From: Terrilactibacillus laevilacticus
Lineage (GTDB): Bacteria; Bacillota; Bacilli; Bacillales; Sporolactobacillaceae
Reading direction: 5' to 3'
DNA: 64,000 nt
NCBI RefSeq assembly: GCF_006517395.1
Contig: NZ_VDCY01000001.1
Span: 620,001 to 684,000 of the forward strand
The notes beneath the pieces are model-generated. The model was not told the origin of the DNA. It saw nothing but the letters and a program-made list of their open reading frames with translations, and searched no databases. This document shows positions 55,126-62,870 of this stretch, piece by piece (within the stretch, counting starts at the first letter, position 1; the number at the start of each line of letters is the position of its first letter). Position numbers and translations under genes: made by a program.

Positions 55126-55869
55126 TTATGCTAAACGCCAGCCACCATTGACATGAAGACTTTGGCCAGTGATGTAGCTCGCATCGTCGGAAATCAGAAA
55201 GGCAATCGGCTTTGCGACTTCGGCCGCTTGGGCAGGTCGTTGCATCGGCACTTTTTTTCGGTACTTTTCAATGTTTTCTAGAAGCCGCTCATGTGTCATT
55301 TCCGTATCGGTAATTCCCGGAACAACCGCATTTACGCGAACATTTTTGGAAGCGCCCTCCAGTGCCAATGTCTTAGTCAGACTTGTCACGGCACCTTTTG
55401 AGGCAGAATAGGCATCGTAATCCAGGATACCGTCAAAGGCATCGACAGACGTCACGTTCACAATGCTGCCAAAGCCCTGATCGAACAATTTCGGAAGCAG
55501 TGCCAGACTTGGATACAAGGTGCCATAGAAGTTGACGTCCATGATTTCCTTCCAGGACTTATCGTCATAGTTTAAAACGTCCGTCGTGTAGAAAATACCT
55601 GCGGAATTGACCAACCCGTCAATACGTCCGGTTTTTGCATAGATTTCATCAATTACCTGTTGAACAGCATCCTTATCGGTCAATTCAAGTTGATAGGTTG
55701 GACTCTCAACACCATCACGAATCGTCTCAGCTTGTACCTTAGCCAGACGCTCTCTATTACGGCCAATTAAATGTACGTTGTACCCTCGCTTAGCGAGCTC
55801 AACGGCAGCAGCCCGGCCAATGCCACTGCTTGCACCCGTAACAATGACATGTTTTTCTATACTTGTCAT
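55126..55869 (-). CDS. SDR family oxidoreductase
   Basis: A 247-residue classical short-chain dehydrogenase: VTGASSGIGRAA (cofactor loop), VNSAGIFYT, NVTSVDAFDGILDYDAYSASKG (Ser, Tyr, Lys triad) and VNGGW at the C-terminus. HLIGRNRER after strand 2 suggests NADP preference. The start is ATG after AAGGAGA. In the island operon between the ABC transporter and the methyltransferase; substrate unknown. Confidence 0.82.
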   Translation of the reverse strand: MTSIEKHVIVTGASSGIGRAAAVELAKRGYNVHLIGRNRERLAKVQAETIRDGVESPTYQLELTDKDAVQQVIDEIYAKTGRIDGLVNSAGIFYTTDVLNYDDKSWKEIMDVNFYGTLYPSLALLPKLFDQGFGSIVNVTSVDAFDGILDYDAYSASKGAVTSLTKTLALEGASKNVRVNAVVPGITDTEMTHERLLENIEKYRKKVPMQRPAQAAEVAKPIAFLISDDASYITGQSLHVNGGWRLA

Positions 55870-55956
55870 GTGCCTAGATCTCCTTCGTTATTCGGTTTAC
55901 ATCATAATTTTTTAAAAAGTATGGCTGAACCTGCTCATCCGGCAGTTGTTTCTTTT

Positions 55957-56697
55957 TTATACGTTCGATAAGATGTCCGTCAAGAACTTCTTGGTGCGTT
56001 CTTCAGAAGGATTCTCAAAAATCTTTTTAGGAGATCCTTGCTCGACAATATAACCGTCAGCCATAAAAATCACTCGATTTGAAACATCACGAGCAAAATT
56101 CATCTGATGCGTAACGACAACCATCGTCGTCCCTGAATTTGCCAAATCCTGCATGACTTTTAGCACTTCCCCAACAAGTTCCGGATCCAAGGCCGAAGTC
56201 GGCTCGTCAAAGAAAATAACCTGAGGATTCAGAGCAATCGCCCTAGCAATCCCGACACGCTGCTGCTGACCGCCAGAAAGCTGTGATGGGTAGTGGTTCT
56301 GACGATCCGTCAAACCAACACGTTCCAGTGCCTCCAGAGCAATTTTTTTCGCTTCGCTTTTTTTCACTTTGCGGGCAACGATCAAGCCTTCCGTAATGTT
56401 CTGCAATGCCGTTTTGTTATTAAAAAGGTTATAGTTTTGAAAAACAAATCCGACATTGCGTCGAATTGTATTGATGTCTTTTCCATTTAATTTCTGGAAG
56501 TCATTATCGATTCCGGCAAAAGAGATATGCCCGCCATCAGCTTCTTCCAAAGTGGTAATCGTCCGCAACAGCGTCGTCTTCCCAGAACCACTGGGCCCGA
56601 TAATCGAAATGACATCGCCCTTATTCACATTGAAGCTGATTCCCTTAAGAATGTCATGACCTGCATAGCTTTTCTTTAAGCCTTCAATTGTTAGCAT
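55957..56697 (-). CDS. Polar amino-acid ABC transporter ATPase (TcyN/GlnQ type)
   Basis: A 246-residue importer ATPase with [12 protein letters not shown] (Walker A), [14 protein letters not shown] (signature), [14 protein letters not shown] (Walker B) and the His switch VVTHQMNFA. It overlaps the upstream permease gene by 14 bases. Works with the two permeases and the binding protein of the same operon. Its closest style is the cystine transporters of Bacillus and lactobacilli, which fits the Cys/Met-rich leader, but the ligand is inferred only. Confidence 0.87.
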   Translation of the reverse strand: MLTIEGLKKSYAGHDILKGISFNVNKGDVISIIGPSGSGKTTLLRTITTLEEADGGHISFAGIDNDFQKLNGKDINTIRRNVGFVFQNYNLFNNKTALQNITEGLIVARKVKKSEAKKIALEALERVGLTDRQNHYPSQLSGGQQQRVGIARAIALNPQVIFFDEPTSALDPELVGEVLKVMQDLANSGTTMVVVTHQMNFARDVSNRVIFMADGYIVEQGSPKKIFENPSEERTKKFLTDILSNV

Positions 56698-57478
56698 GGT
56701 TGGTCCTCTCGCTTTCTGTTAAATCTGTTTTCGCTGTTAGTTTCGGCTGCTTGAGACTAAAGGGAAGCCAGTTAAAGCCGGTTGTTTGCTTTGTTGGTCT
56801 TCGATATCTGCTGAAATAGCGCTCGAGCAGGTAGAAGATCACTTCGGCACTATAGCAGATGATCAGATAGTAAACCCAAACTACTAAATAGGCTTCCAAA
56901 AAGTTATAGTTGAAAGCTGCCTCCGTTTTCGCAATCGCAGTAATATCTTTAACAGACATGATAAAAGCCAAAGATGAATTTTTAATCAGGTATAAAGTTG
57001 CGTTCGCTATGTTGGGCACCGCCGAAATCAACGCCTGAGGCAGAATGATGCGCCAAAAGGTTTGACGCGGTTGCATCCCAACCATTAGACCCGCCTCCAT
57101 CTGCCCCTTATCAACCGTCTGAAGCGCTGAGCGGAAAACTTCCGTCAAGGTCGCAATGCTATTCAATGTAAAGACGATGTAGGCATAATAAATCGGATTG
57201 ATGTCGAATGCTGCCTTGCCAATAATCACATTCAACAGACTCGGAAACGCACTGTAAACAATCAGAATCTGTGCAATAATGGGTGTTCCTCTGACGAGGG
57301 ATACATAGAATTTCACAAATTGTTCCAAGACCTTTATACGATAGATCCTAATTAATGCAAATAAGACGCCAATCGGCAATGAGATCAGTAGTGCAACTAA
57401 GACAATATTCAGTGTAACGGGAATGCCTTGAAGGGCTGTGTAGGCCACTTTAACCATAAAATTTGTATCTAACGACAT
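56684..57478 (-). CDS. Amino-acid ABC transporter permease 2 (TcyM-like)
   Basis: 264 residues with about five membrane helices and the ATPase-docking EAA loop [35 protein letters not shown] is the HisM/GlnP family signature. A long basic/polar C-terminal tail (about 225-264) extends beyond the usual family end. The start is ATG after AGGGGG. Pairs with the permease encoded directly upstream. Confidence 0.85.
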   Translation of the reverse strand: MSLDTNFMVKVAYTALQGIPVTLNIVLVALLISLPIGVLFALIRIYRIKVLEQFVKFYVSLVRGTPIIAQILIVYSAFPSLLNVIIGKAAFDINPIYYAYIVFTLNSIATLTEVFRSALQTVDKGQMEAGLMVGMQPRQTFWRIILPQALISAVPNIANATLYLIKNSSLAFIMSVKDITAIAKTEAAFNYNFLEAYLVVWVYYLIICYSAEVIFYLLERYFSRYRRPTKQTTGFNWLPFSLKQPKLTAKTDLTESERTNHANN

Positions 57479-57491
57479 TTAAGAGGCCCCC

Positions 57492-58190
57492 TTAAACTGC
57501 AATGGTTTTTCTTTTTTTCTGATAAGATTTCTCAACCAAGGACACACCCTTGTCAATCGCCAATGAGATAACCCAGTAGATTAAGGCTAAAGCGCAATAC
57601 GTCTGCCACGCATAGCCGCCTGAGTTATTGGCCACAATCATTTGTGCCTTGGCAACCATATCGACGACCCCGATTGTGAACGTCAATGCCCCTTCTTTTA
57701 GAAGGTTGACTACTGAATTCGCAAAGTTAGGCAGTGCCACGACAAAGGCTTGCGGCAAAATAATCCGATAAAAAGTCTGGAACGGGCTCATGCCGACGAG
57801 CAGCCCTGCCTCCATTTGCCCCTTGGATATGGACTCATATGCCGAACGCATAATTTCAGAAACCGGTGCTGAAAACAGTAATGTTAAAGCAATTATGACA
57901 AAGTACATGCGGTTCCATCCATCAATATTTGTGTGGAACCAGCCATTGAAGAGAAGCGGCATGCCGTAATAAACCAAGAATATCATGATGATTGAAGGTG
58001 TTGCCCGAATAACACTCACATAGATACTGGCGAGTACTCTCAAAATAACCGACTGACTCAATCTTGCCGCTGCAAGCAGCAGCCCGAGCAAACTTCCCAA
58101 AATGATCGATGATAACGATACAATCAAGGTGATGTTAATGGCTGGAAGTAATTGACCTAAGAAGTTGACGATTAATTTGATATTCTCCAT
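57492..58190 (-). CDS. Amino-acid ABC transporter permease 1 (TcyL-like)
   Basis: 232 residues, about five helices, EAA loop GQMEAGLLVGMSPFQTFYRII and the signature VIRATPSIIMIFLVYYG. It forms a heterodimeric channel with the next gene product. Located 22 bases after the binding-protein gene. Confidence 0.85.
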   Translation of the reverse strand: MENIKLIVNFLGQLLPAINITLIVSLSSIILGSLLGLLLAAARLSQSVILRVLASIYVSVIRATPSIIMIFLVYYGMPLLFNGWFHTNIDGWNRMYFVIIALTLLFSAPVSEIMRSAYESISKGQMEAGLLVGMSPFQTFYRIILPQAFVVALPNFANSVVNLLKEGALTFTIGVVDMVAKAQMIVANNSGGYAWQTYCALALIYWVISLAIDKGVSLVEKSYQKKRKTIAV

Positions 58191-58212
58191 TTAGAAACCC
58201 TCAACTTCCTCA

Positions 58213-59094
58213 TTATTTAAATGGTTGATTCAACAATTTAAAGTTATCCTGACCAAAGTATTTCTCTGAAAGTTCCGCTGCCTTGCCGGAATCAATGATT
58301 TTCGTAATCGCCTTGTCATAAGCTGCAGCAAATTCCTTCTGATCCTTATTAAATAGCGGGTACGTCTTGATTCCGCCTAATGTAACGTAAGTTAACTTGC
58401 CTTTCAAATCAGCGTTCGCACCGTTTTTCTTTTCAACATTGGCTTCATACATTGGGCGGATCGCAAAGAATGCATCGTAACGGCCTTCGTTAACCCACTT
58501 CAAAGCATCAGAAACTACGAATGTATCGGCACTGCCTAACTTGATCTTCGGATTATGGTTTTTGTTATAATCAGCGATTACAGCATATTGTCCATTTTGC
58601 GGAGCGATCGGTACTAATTTGCCGTTATTCTGAGCGAGTTTAGCTAAACCGCCGAACTTATCTTTATCTTTCGTACGCACAACAAAACCGGAGTCACTCA
58701 CACCTAAGTAATTTTTTGGAAAGAGGTACGTCTTGGCACGATCCGCCGTGTAGAAAACATTCTTAACGCCAACTTGATACTTGCCGCTCTTCACACCGAT
58801 TAAAACGTCATCGTCACTCGTGCCGACATAGTCAAATTTATATTGAGGCAATCGTTTATCTACTTCACGCATGATTGCGACATCATAACCATCACCCTGC
58901 TTCTTGTCATTTTGATACGTGATTGGGAAGTTAGTCGTCGCATAAGCAACTTTAATGACCTTCGGATTGTTGGTACTTGCCTTATCTGAAGATGCTTTTT
59001 TATCTGAACCAAAGCCTCCAAGAAAATAAACACCTCCGATGACAACAACGATTGCTGCGATCACACCAATAATAATCTTATCTAATTTCTTCAT
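58213..59094 (-). CDS. Amino-acid substrate-binding protein, membrane-anchored without lipobox
   Basis: A 293-residue SBP_bac_3 protein: N-terminal hydrophobic anchor (about 7-27), Ser/Lys-rich linker, then KVIKVAYATTNFPITYQNDK and QGDGYDVAIMREVDKRLP, the ligand-contact region of polar amino-acid/cystine receptors. VKSGKYQVGVKNVFYTADRAKTY holds the usual Arg contact. The anchor ends GGVYFLGGFGS where most Bacillus receptors have a lipobox Cys, so it is probably held by an uncleaved helix rather than lipid. The start is ATG after AAGGGGGAA. Confidence 0.85.
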   Translation of the reverse strand: MKKLDKIIIGVIAAIVVVIGGVYFLGGFGSDKKASSDKASTNNPKVIKVAYATTNFPITYQNDKKQGDGYDVAIMREVDKRLPQYKFDYVGTSDDDVLIGVKSGKYQVGVKNVFYTADRAKTYLFPKNYLGVSDSGFVVRTKDKDKFGGLAKLAQNNGKLVPIAPQNGQYAVIADYNKNHNPKIKLGSADTFVVSDALKWVNEGRYDAFFAIRPMYEANVEKKNGANADLKGKLTYVTLGGIKTYPLFNKDQKEFAAAYDKAITKIIDSGKAAELSEKYFGQDNFKLLNQPFK

Positions 59095-59108
59095 TTTGTG
59101 GTTCCCCC

Positions 59109-59879
59109 TTATTTAAATGAAAACGTTATGTTGCCAAACACTAATGTTTGTTGTTTTAATTGATCCCCGGCGCCGTCAAATTTCAGTTGAACAACGTGGT
59201 TTTCCGTTCCTTGCTTAAAAATCAATTGCCGATCGTGCAATTGGATTCGGTATCCGGTATCCGTTCTTTCTGGTTTAGTTTCCAGTAACTGTCCCCAGAC
59301 GCCGGCCGTTTTTTCCGGATCCGATACGTTGAAAATAGCTTGACTGACCAGCAAATTTCCAGCAGCATGTTGGACAATCAGTCCTTGCTCTGTAAGCTTT
59401 TTCTCTCGAGCATCATCGCTGCCCTGCCATTGGATGAAAAATGGGTAGGGCAGACCATCTATGGTGTCGTCGATAAAGAAAATTGACCAGGTGATCAGGT
59501 GCCCTTGTTCGTCCAACCGTTTGCCGACTTGGATGTCACCTGCATTGACTCCAGATTCCTTCAAACGTGCATGCGTTGCTTCAATGTCCGACGTGCGGAT
59601 CGCGATCGTATTGATGCGTTGTACTTTTTGTTCATAATCTTTAACTGCATCATAAACCGCAGACGCATCTTCACGTGAAAAGTTCTTTGCCCGAGCCTCA
59701 TCATAAACAGAAATCAGTTCAATGTAATTCAAGCCAAAATAACCTAATGCGTTTTCGGTGCCCCACTTTTCATGACGGCCCCCGCGTGAAAATACAATAC
59801 CGTGTTCTCCGAAGAACTGAGCTGCTTGATCCACATCTTGAACGTTGATCATCGTATGGTCCCAAGTTAAAACAGCCAT
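59109..59879 (-). CDS. VOC (glyoxalase-like) superfamily protein
   Basis: 256 residues of two beta-alpha-beta-beta-beta modules typical of the Glyoxalase_3-like VOC group. TWDHTMINVQDVDQAAQFF holds the first metal-ligand-like His, NYIELISVYD a Glu, and a second half starts about 170 (GNLLVSQAIFNVSDPEKTAGVWGQ). Metal-dependent isomerase, lyase or dioxygenase chemistry is possible. Two bases separate it from proC-like. Substrate unknown. Confidence 0.75.
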   Translation of the reverse strand: MAVLTWDHTMINVQDVDQAAQFFGEHGIVFSRGGRHEKWGTENALGYFGLNYIELISVYDEARAKNFSREDASAVYDAVKDYEQKVQRINTIAIRTSDIEATHARLKESGVNAGDIQVGKRLDEQGHLITWSIFFIDDTIDGLPYPFFIQWQGSDDAREKKLTEQGLIVQHAAGNLLVSQAIFNVSDPEKTAGVWGQLLETKPERTDTGYRIQLHDRQLIFKQGTENHVVQLKFDGAGDQLKQQTLVFGNITFSFK

Positions 59880-59881
59880 TT

Positions 59882-60691
59882 TTATTCCCCTTTTCCCAAT
59901 TCTGTCGTCCGTTTGATTGCAGCGAGCACCGCATTCTGAATGCCAGCTGCAAAGTCACTGGCATCCAGTTCATGCTGAGCCGTAATCCCTACACCGCCGG
60001 CAGAGTTGTTGATATCCAGCAATTCGTACGGATGCTTGCCGGTAATCTCCAGCATTTTCGCCGCTCCCTGCAGGTTCTCAAGTGCGATTTTATTGGCTTG
60101 TTTTCTCGATAACCCGCCAAGTACACCGCTATTAGTCAACGCCAAATAGAAGTTATAAACATAATTTGGTCCTGCAATGGCGTAACCCGTGTAAATATCA
60201 ATTTGTTCCTCAGGTATATAGTCAACTTTCCCGAAACTATTCAGAAATTCATCGACATCTTCCTGATTCGCTGCTGCATTCAGCGCCGCACCGGAAACGC
60301 CAAATCCCGTATCTGTGAGCGTGTTTGGAATGATACGAGCGACCGGATAGTCGGCTACTTCCAGCGCGTCTTCCAATTGTTCGATCGTGACACCTGCAAT
60401 AATCGAGATCAGCGGTTTCTTTTGGCCGCTCGACCCAATTTGCTTGGTAATTTGCTCCCAATCATCTTGCGGGCGAACCCCCAATAAGATTAAGTCAGCG
60501 TTCTTTAATAGTTCAGGTTGAAACTCCCGGCTTGTTGTTATATGATACGTCTCCGCTAAGTAGCGCACACGCTCCGGACTGACATCTACAACATGCGTGC
60601 TCTCAGCAGAGATTGCCTGATTTTCTAGTGACGCACGAATGATCGCTTCAACCATTTGACCACCGCCAATGGCATACAATGATTTTGTCAT
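59882..60691 (-). CDS. ProC-like (pyrroline-5-carboxylate reductase family) imine reductase, divergent
   Basis: 269 residues. YAIGGGQMVEAIIRASLENQ is the dinucleotide-binding start and ARIIPNTLTDTGFGVSGAAL the family centre. The catalytic-region motifs differ from housekeeping ProC: the GSGPAY region reads IAGPNYVYNF, and SPGGTT near the end reads NSAGGVGIT. This suggests a cyclic imine other than pyrroline-5-carboxylate, although a proline role is not excluded. First structural gene after the attenuator; ATG after GGGGGAG. Confidence 0.75.
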   Translation of the reverse strand: MTKSLYAIGGGQMVEAIIRASLENQAISAESTHVVDVSPERVRYLAETYHITTSREFQPELLKNADLILLGVRPQDDWEQITKQIGSSGQKKPLISIIAGVTIEQLEDALEVADYPVARIIPNTLTDTGFGVSGAALNAAANQEDVDEFLNSFGKVDYIPEEQIDIYTGYAIAGPNYVYNFYLALTNSGVLGGLSRKQANKIALENLQGAAKMLEITGKHPYELLDINNSAGGVGITAQHELDASDFAAGIQNAVLAAIKRTTELGKGE

Positions 60692-60715
60692 TTTCTCTCC
60701 CCCATTTTAAAAAAA

Positions 60716-60744
60716 CGCCTTAAGCTCTTTTGGGCTTAACGGCG
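60716..60744 (-). terminator. Attenuator-type terminator before the island operon
   Basis: On the minus strand CGCCGTTAAGC pairs with GCTTAAGGCG and is followed by seven T. It lies 24 bases upstream of the proC-like ATG. The stop codon of the leader ORF (60720-60722) is inside its 3' arm, and the adjacent palindrome AACGGCGCCGTT overlaps its 5' arm, giving alternative pairings. Confidence 0.75.
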
Positions 60745-60920
60745 CCGTTTCTGATCCATGATATTGAATCCGAATATTGCTTTTTCACTCTTAACGGGGT
60801 GACTTTTAAGTGAAATAACTCAGTCGATTCGATGCCAATGGATAGACGCCATAATAAGTGGTGCAGAAACATACATATAAATTGCATACAACACATTAGT
60901 ATCATTTGACCTAATTTCAC
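60720..60920 (-). CDS. Met/Cys-rich leader peptide ORF (candidate attenuation peptide)
   Basis: 66 codons from GTG 60918-60920, preceded by GGAGGTG at nine bases. Residues 6-17 (MILMCCMQFICM) contain four Met and three Cys. The C-terminal part (LFHLKVTPLRVKKQ onwards) is basic and unrecognised. Its stop lies in the terminator stem, so a translating ribosome should affect termination. An ATG at 60944 in the same frame is less likely because it precedes the ribosome binding site. It might instead be a small membrane protein or relic. Confidence 0.55.
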   Translation of the reverse strand: MKLGQMILMCCMQFICMFLHHLLWRLSIGIESTELFHLKVTPLRVKKQYSDSISWIRNGAVKPKRA

Positions 60921-60976
60921 TTTATGTTCACCTCCAAAGCTCATCTATTAACCCAAAACTATTAAACTATATTCCT

Positions 60977-61005
60977 ATAGTAATAGTATGTTTTATGGTT
61001 GTCAA
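60977..61005 (-). promoter_or_regulatory. Sigma-A promoter of the island operon
   Basis: Read on the minus strand: perfect TTGACA (61000-61005), 17-base spacer, TACTAT (60977-60982). It lies 56 bases upstream of the leader GTG and about 280 upstream of the proC-like gene. Confidence 0.75.
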
Positions 61006-61285
61006 TTGATTTTTTTATTTTAACATTGTTCAGAGTTTAAAAACACCTTTTTTTAAGGCCACAAGCGGATTGCTAAGAAAAATTTTTTCGACATACACCC
61101 ATGGTCAATTAAATAAGATTAATTTGAAAAAAGTGATTAAAAAGATCATTTACTGAAAAAATTTCGTTTACCTCCCTTTTACAGAGAAAGTAATTATATT
61201 CAGGATAGATTCCTGCGATTCAGTGTGTGCATCAAACCGCCGCAGACTTTCTGAAATGTTTTAAGATTAACCGCATAACTAAAAA

Positions 61286-61304
61286 CACACCTACTGAAGG
61301 TGTG
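61286..61304 (-). terminator. Terminator in the DUF445-to-island gap
   Basis: CACACCT and AGGTGTG arms with a short loop; on the minus strand TTTTTAG follows. It would stop transcripts arriving from the DUF445 genes upstream of the island promoter. Apart from this and the gntP fragment, 61006-61549 shows no gene. Confidence 0.65.
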
Positions 61305-61388
61305 CTGCTTTCTTTGAATTAAAAATTGATTAATCCTTTCCATTCAAGTAAACCTTCATTTAATAATGAGTATTGAACTCAGGACCTG

Positions 61389-61490
61389 AAAAGAAACATT
61401 GGAGCATGGACGTTATAAGAAACCATCATTTCTATCATGGGCTTAATTTGTATCCTCATCCTTAGCTTATTTTATTTAAAATACTTGAAA
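61389..61490 (+). pseudogene. 3' fragment of a gntP gene
   Basis: Encodes GAWTL, an in-frame stop, then ETIISIMGLICILILS, matching GTWTLLETIISIMGLICVLILS at the end of the intact GntP permease. The rest of the gene is absent. It is the left part of the right-hand flanking repeat. Confidence 0.8.
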
Positions 61491-61643
61491 GCACAGTCAA
61501 ATAGCCAATAATAGACTTTTTATCCCATATTCTTGAGATGAGAAGCCTATTATAAACTCATTAATAAACCATAAAGCGTCATAAATAAATATAAAAGAAA
61601 GCCAATAATTGCTCCAACGATGGATCCATTAACTCTGATCCAT
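61389..61643 (+). repeat. Right direct repeat flanking the GC-rich island
   Basis: Partner of 53661-53873: a broken gntP end followed by the true DUF445 3' end, in the same order and orientation. The spacer between the two gene ends is longer here, so the copies have diverged or came from different strains. Confidence 0.8.
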
Positions 61644-62857
61644 TGCAAATCGGATCCAACTTTACTTTCTATTAAGTCTTCTAAATCTTTATTTGAGAAT
61701 TGATTTAAACTTTCATTAACAAACATGCCAATTTTGATATGTTCTTGTTCAATTATTTGAATAACCCAATTTGTAACTCGTTGTTCTATTATTGTTATTA
61801 ACTCTTCATTTTCTTTAAAATTATTCCAATAAGATTCCAATTGAGCATGAAGAAACGGCTTTATTGATGAAGGACTTATAAAATTAGAAGATGGCTTTTC
61901 CTCTAGATATTCCGATAATCCTTTAATAAAAGCATGAAGCAATGGGCGGATTTCGATTTGGTCTATAACGCCTAATTTCCATCTATCGACAGCACTCTTC
62001 ATCGAAGACTCCTTATCCAATTTAGATAGACTTTCTTTTAACATACATTTAGCTTTTAAACGTAACGGATGGTTTCTATGCTTTAATCTATATAATGATT
62101 GAGTGAGTTCATGATAAATACTGTCTGCCATATCTTGGACATTCATCACATTGGTTAATTCTAAAAAACCTAAAGCAAAACTTCCCCACGACTTTTCAAG
62201 CCAATTTCCCTTTTTTTTATAGTCTTGGAACATCGCATCGATAAAAATTGATAGTTGCACTTTCATTTCAGGTTCTTGAATTTTGGAGATTCCAATGTCA
62301 ATCATCCAATCGATATATTTATCGATTTCTCCATATTGAATCTGATGGTCAATTATTTTATATAAAAATGGGTTAATATCGAACCTTCTTAGCTTCTTCT
62401 TGATCCAACTTTCCAAAACAATTAAAATTTTATCTTGTTCAAATTTCTTTAGTAGTTTAGGGGATTCGTTTACTAACTTTTCCACTAATTTTTTAAGTCC
62501 ATCCGTTTGGTCAATATACCTAATAAATAAGCTTACGAAAGAAATTTGTTGAATTTTATCTTTGATTAAAGATTGATTTAACAATTCATGTTCAACCATT
62601 TTTGTGACAGATTCGATTAACTTCTCTCGATGCCGAGAAATAAGAGCTGTATGAGGGATTGGTAAACCAAGTGGTTTTCTAAATAATGCTGTTATTGCAA
62701 ACCAGTCAGCTATACCTCCAACCAATGCTGCCTCAGCCATAAAATAAATTAATTTAACAATATAAAAAGAACCATAGTCATGTCTTAAAATCACGGCAAT
62801 AACAAAAATAACAAACACTATGGCAAGAACACTATTTGCTAGATACCGATTCTTCAT
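61550..62857 (-). CDS. DUF445 family membrane protein
   Basis: 435 residues. An N-terminal pair of membrane segments (about 8-24 and 34-55) contains the DUF445 signature GGIADWFAITALFRKPLGLPIPHTALI. A long helical, charged middle (about 70-405) follows, and a final membrane helix after LIESKVGSDLQWIRVNGSIVG. Family function is unknown; the helical middle may sit outside the membrane. It lies 13 bases downstream of a second DUF445 gene, so the pair form an operon. Confidence 0.82.
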   Translation of the reverse strand: MKNRYLANSVLAIVFVIFVIAVILRHDYGSFYIVKLIYFMAEAALVGGIADWFAITALFRKPLGLPIPHTALISRHREKLIESVTKMVEHELLNQSLIKDKIQQISFVSLFIRYIDQTDGLKKLVEKLVNESPKLLKKFEQDKILIVLESWIKKKLRRFDINPFLYKIIDHQIQYGEIDKYIDWMIDIGISKIQEPEMKVQLSIFIDAMFQDYKKKGNWLEKSWGSFALGFLELTNVMNVQDMADSIYHELTQSLYRLKHRNHPLRLKAKCMLKESLSKLDKESSMKSAVDRWKLGVIDQIEIRPLLHAFIKGLSEYLEEKPSSNFISPSSIKPFLHAQLESYWNNFKENEELITIIEQRVTNWVIQIIEQEHIKIGMFVNESLNQFSNKDLEDLIESKVGSDLQWIRVNGSIVGAIIGFLLYLFMTLYGLLMSL

Positions 62858-62870
62858 TTATTCCCCTTCT

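Larger units (their letters stand above)
53874..61388. mobile_element. GC-richer inserted island (genes 54054-60691 plus leader)
   Basis: About 7.5 kb bracketed by diverged direct repeats and visibly richer in G+C: the 60 bases 57061-57120 hold 33 G/C, against 15 in 61741-61800. Codon endings (GTC, CTG, GGC, GCC) differ from the neighbours. There is no integrase, transposase, tRNA or short att site, so single-crossover integration or recombination with DNA from a relative is more likely than a classical mobile element. Confidence 0.65.

Noticed and set aside
60720-60944. Longer version of the leader ORF starting at ATG 60944
   Set aside because: The GGAGGTG ribosome binding site lies downstream of that ATG and fits the GTG at 60920.
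60945-61280. Possible SAM or T-box riboswitch before the island operon
   Set aside because: None of their conserved core sequences occurs; the leader ORF and terminator explain the region better.
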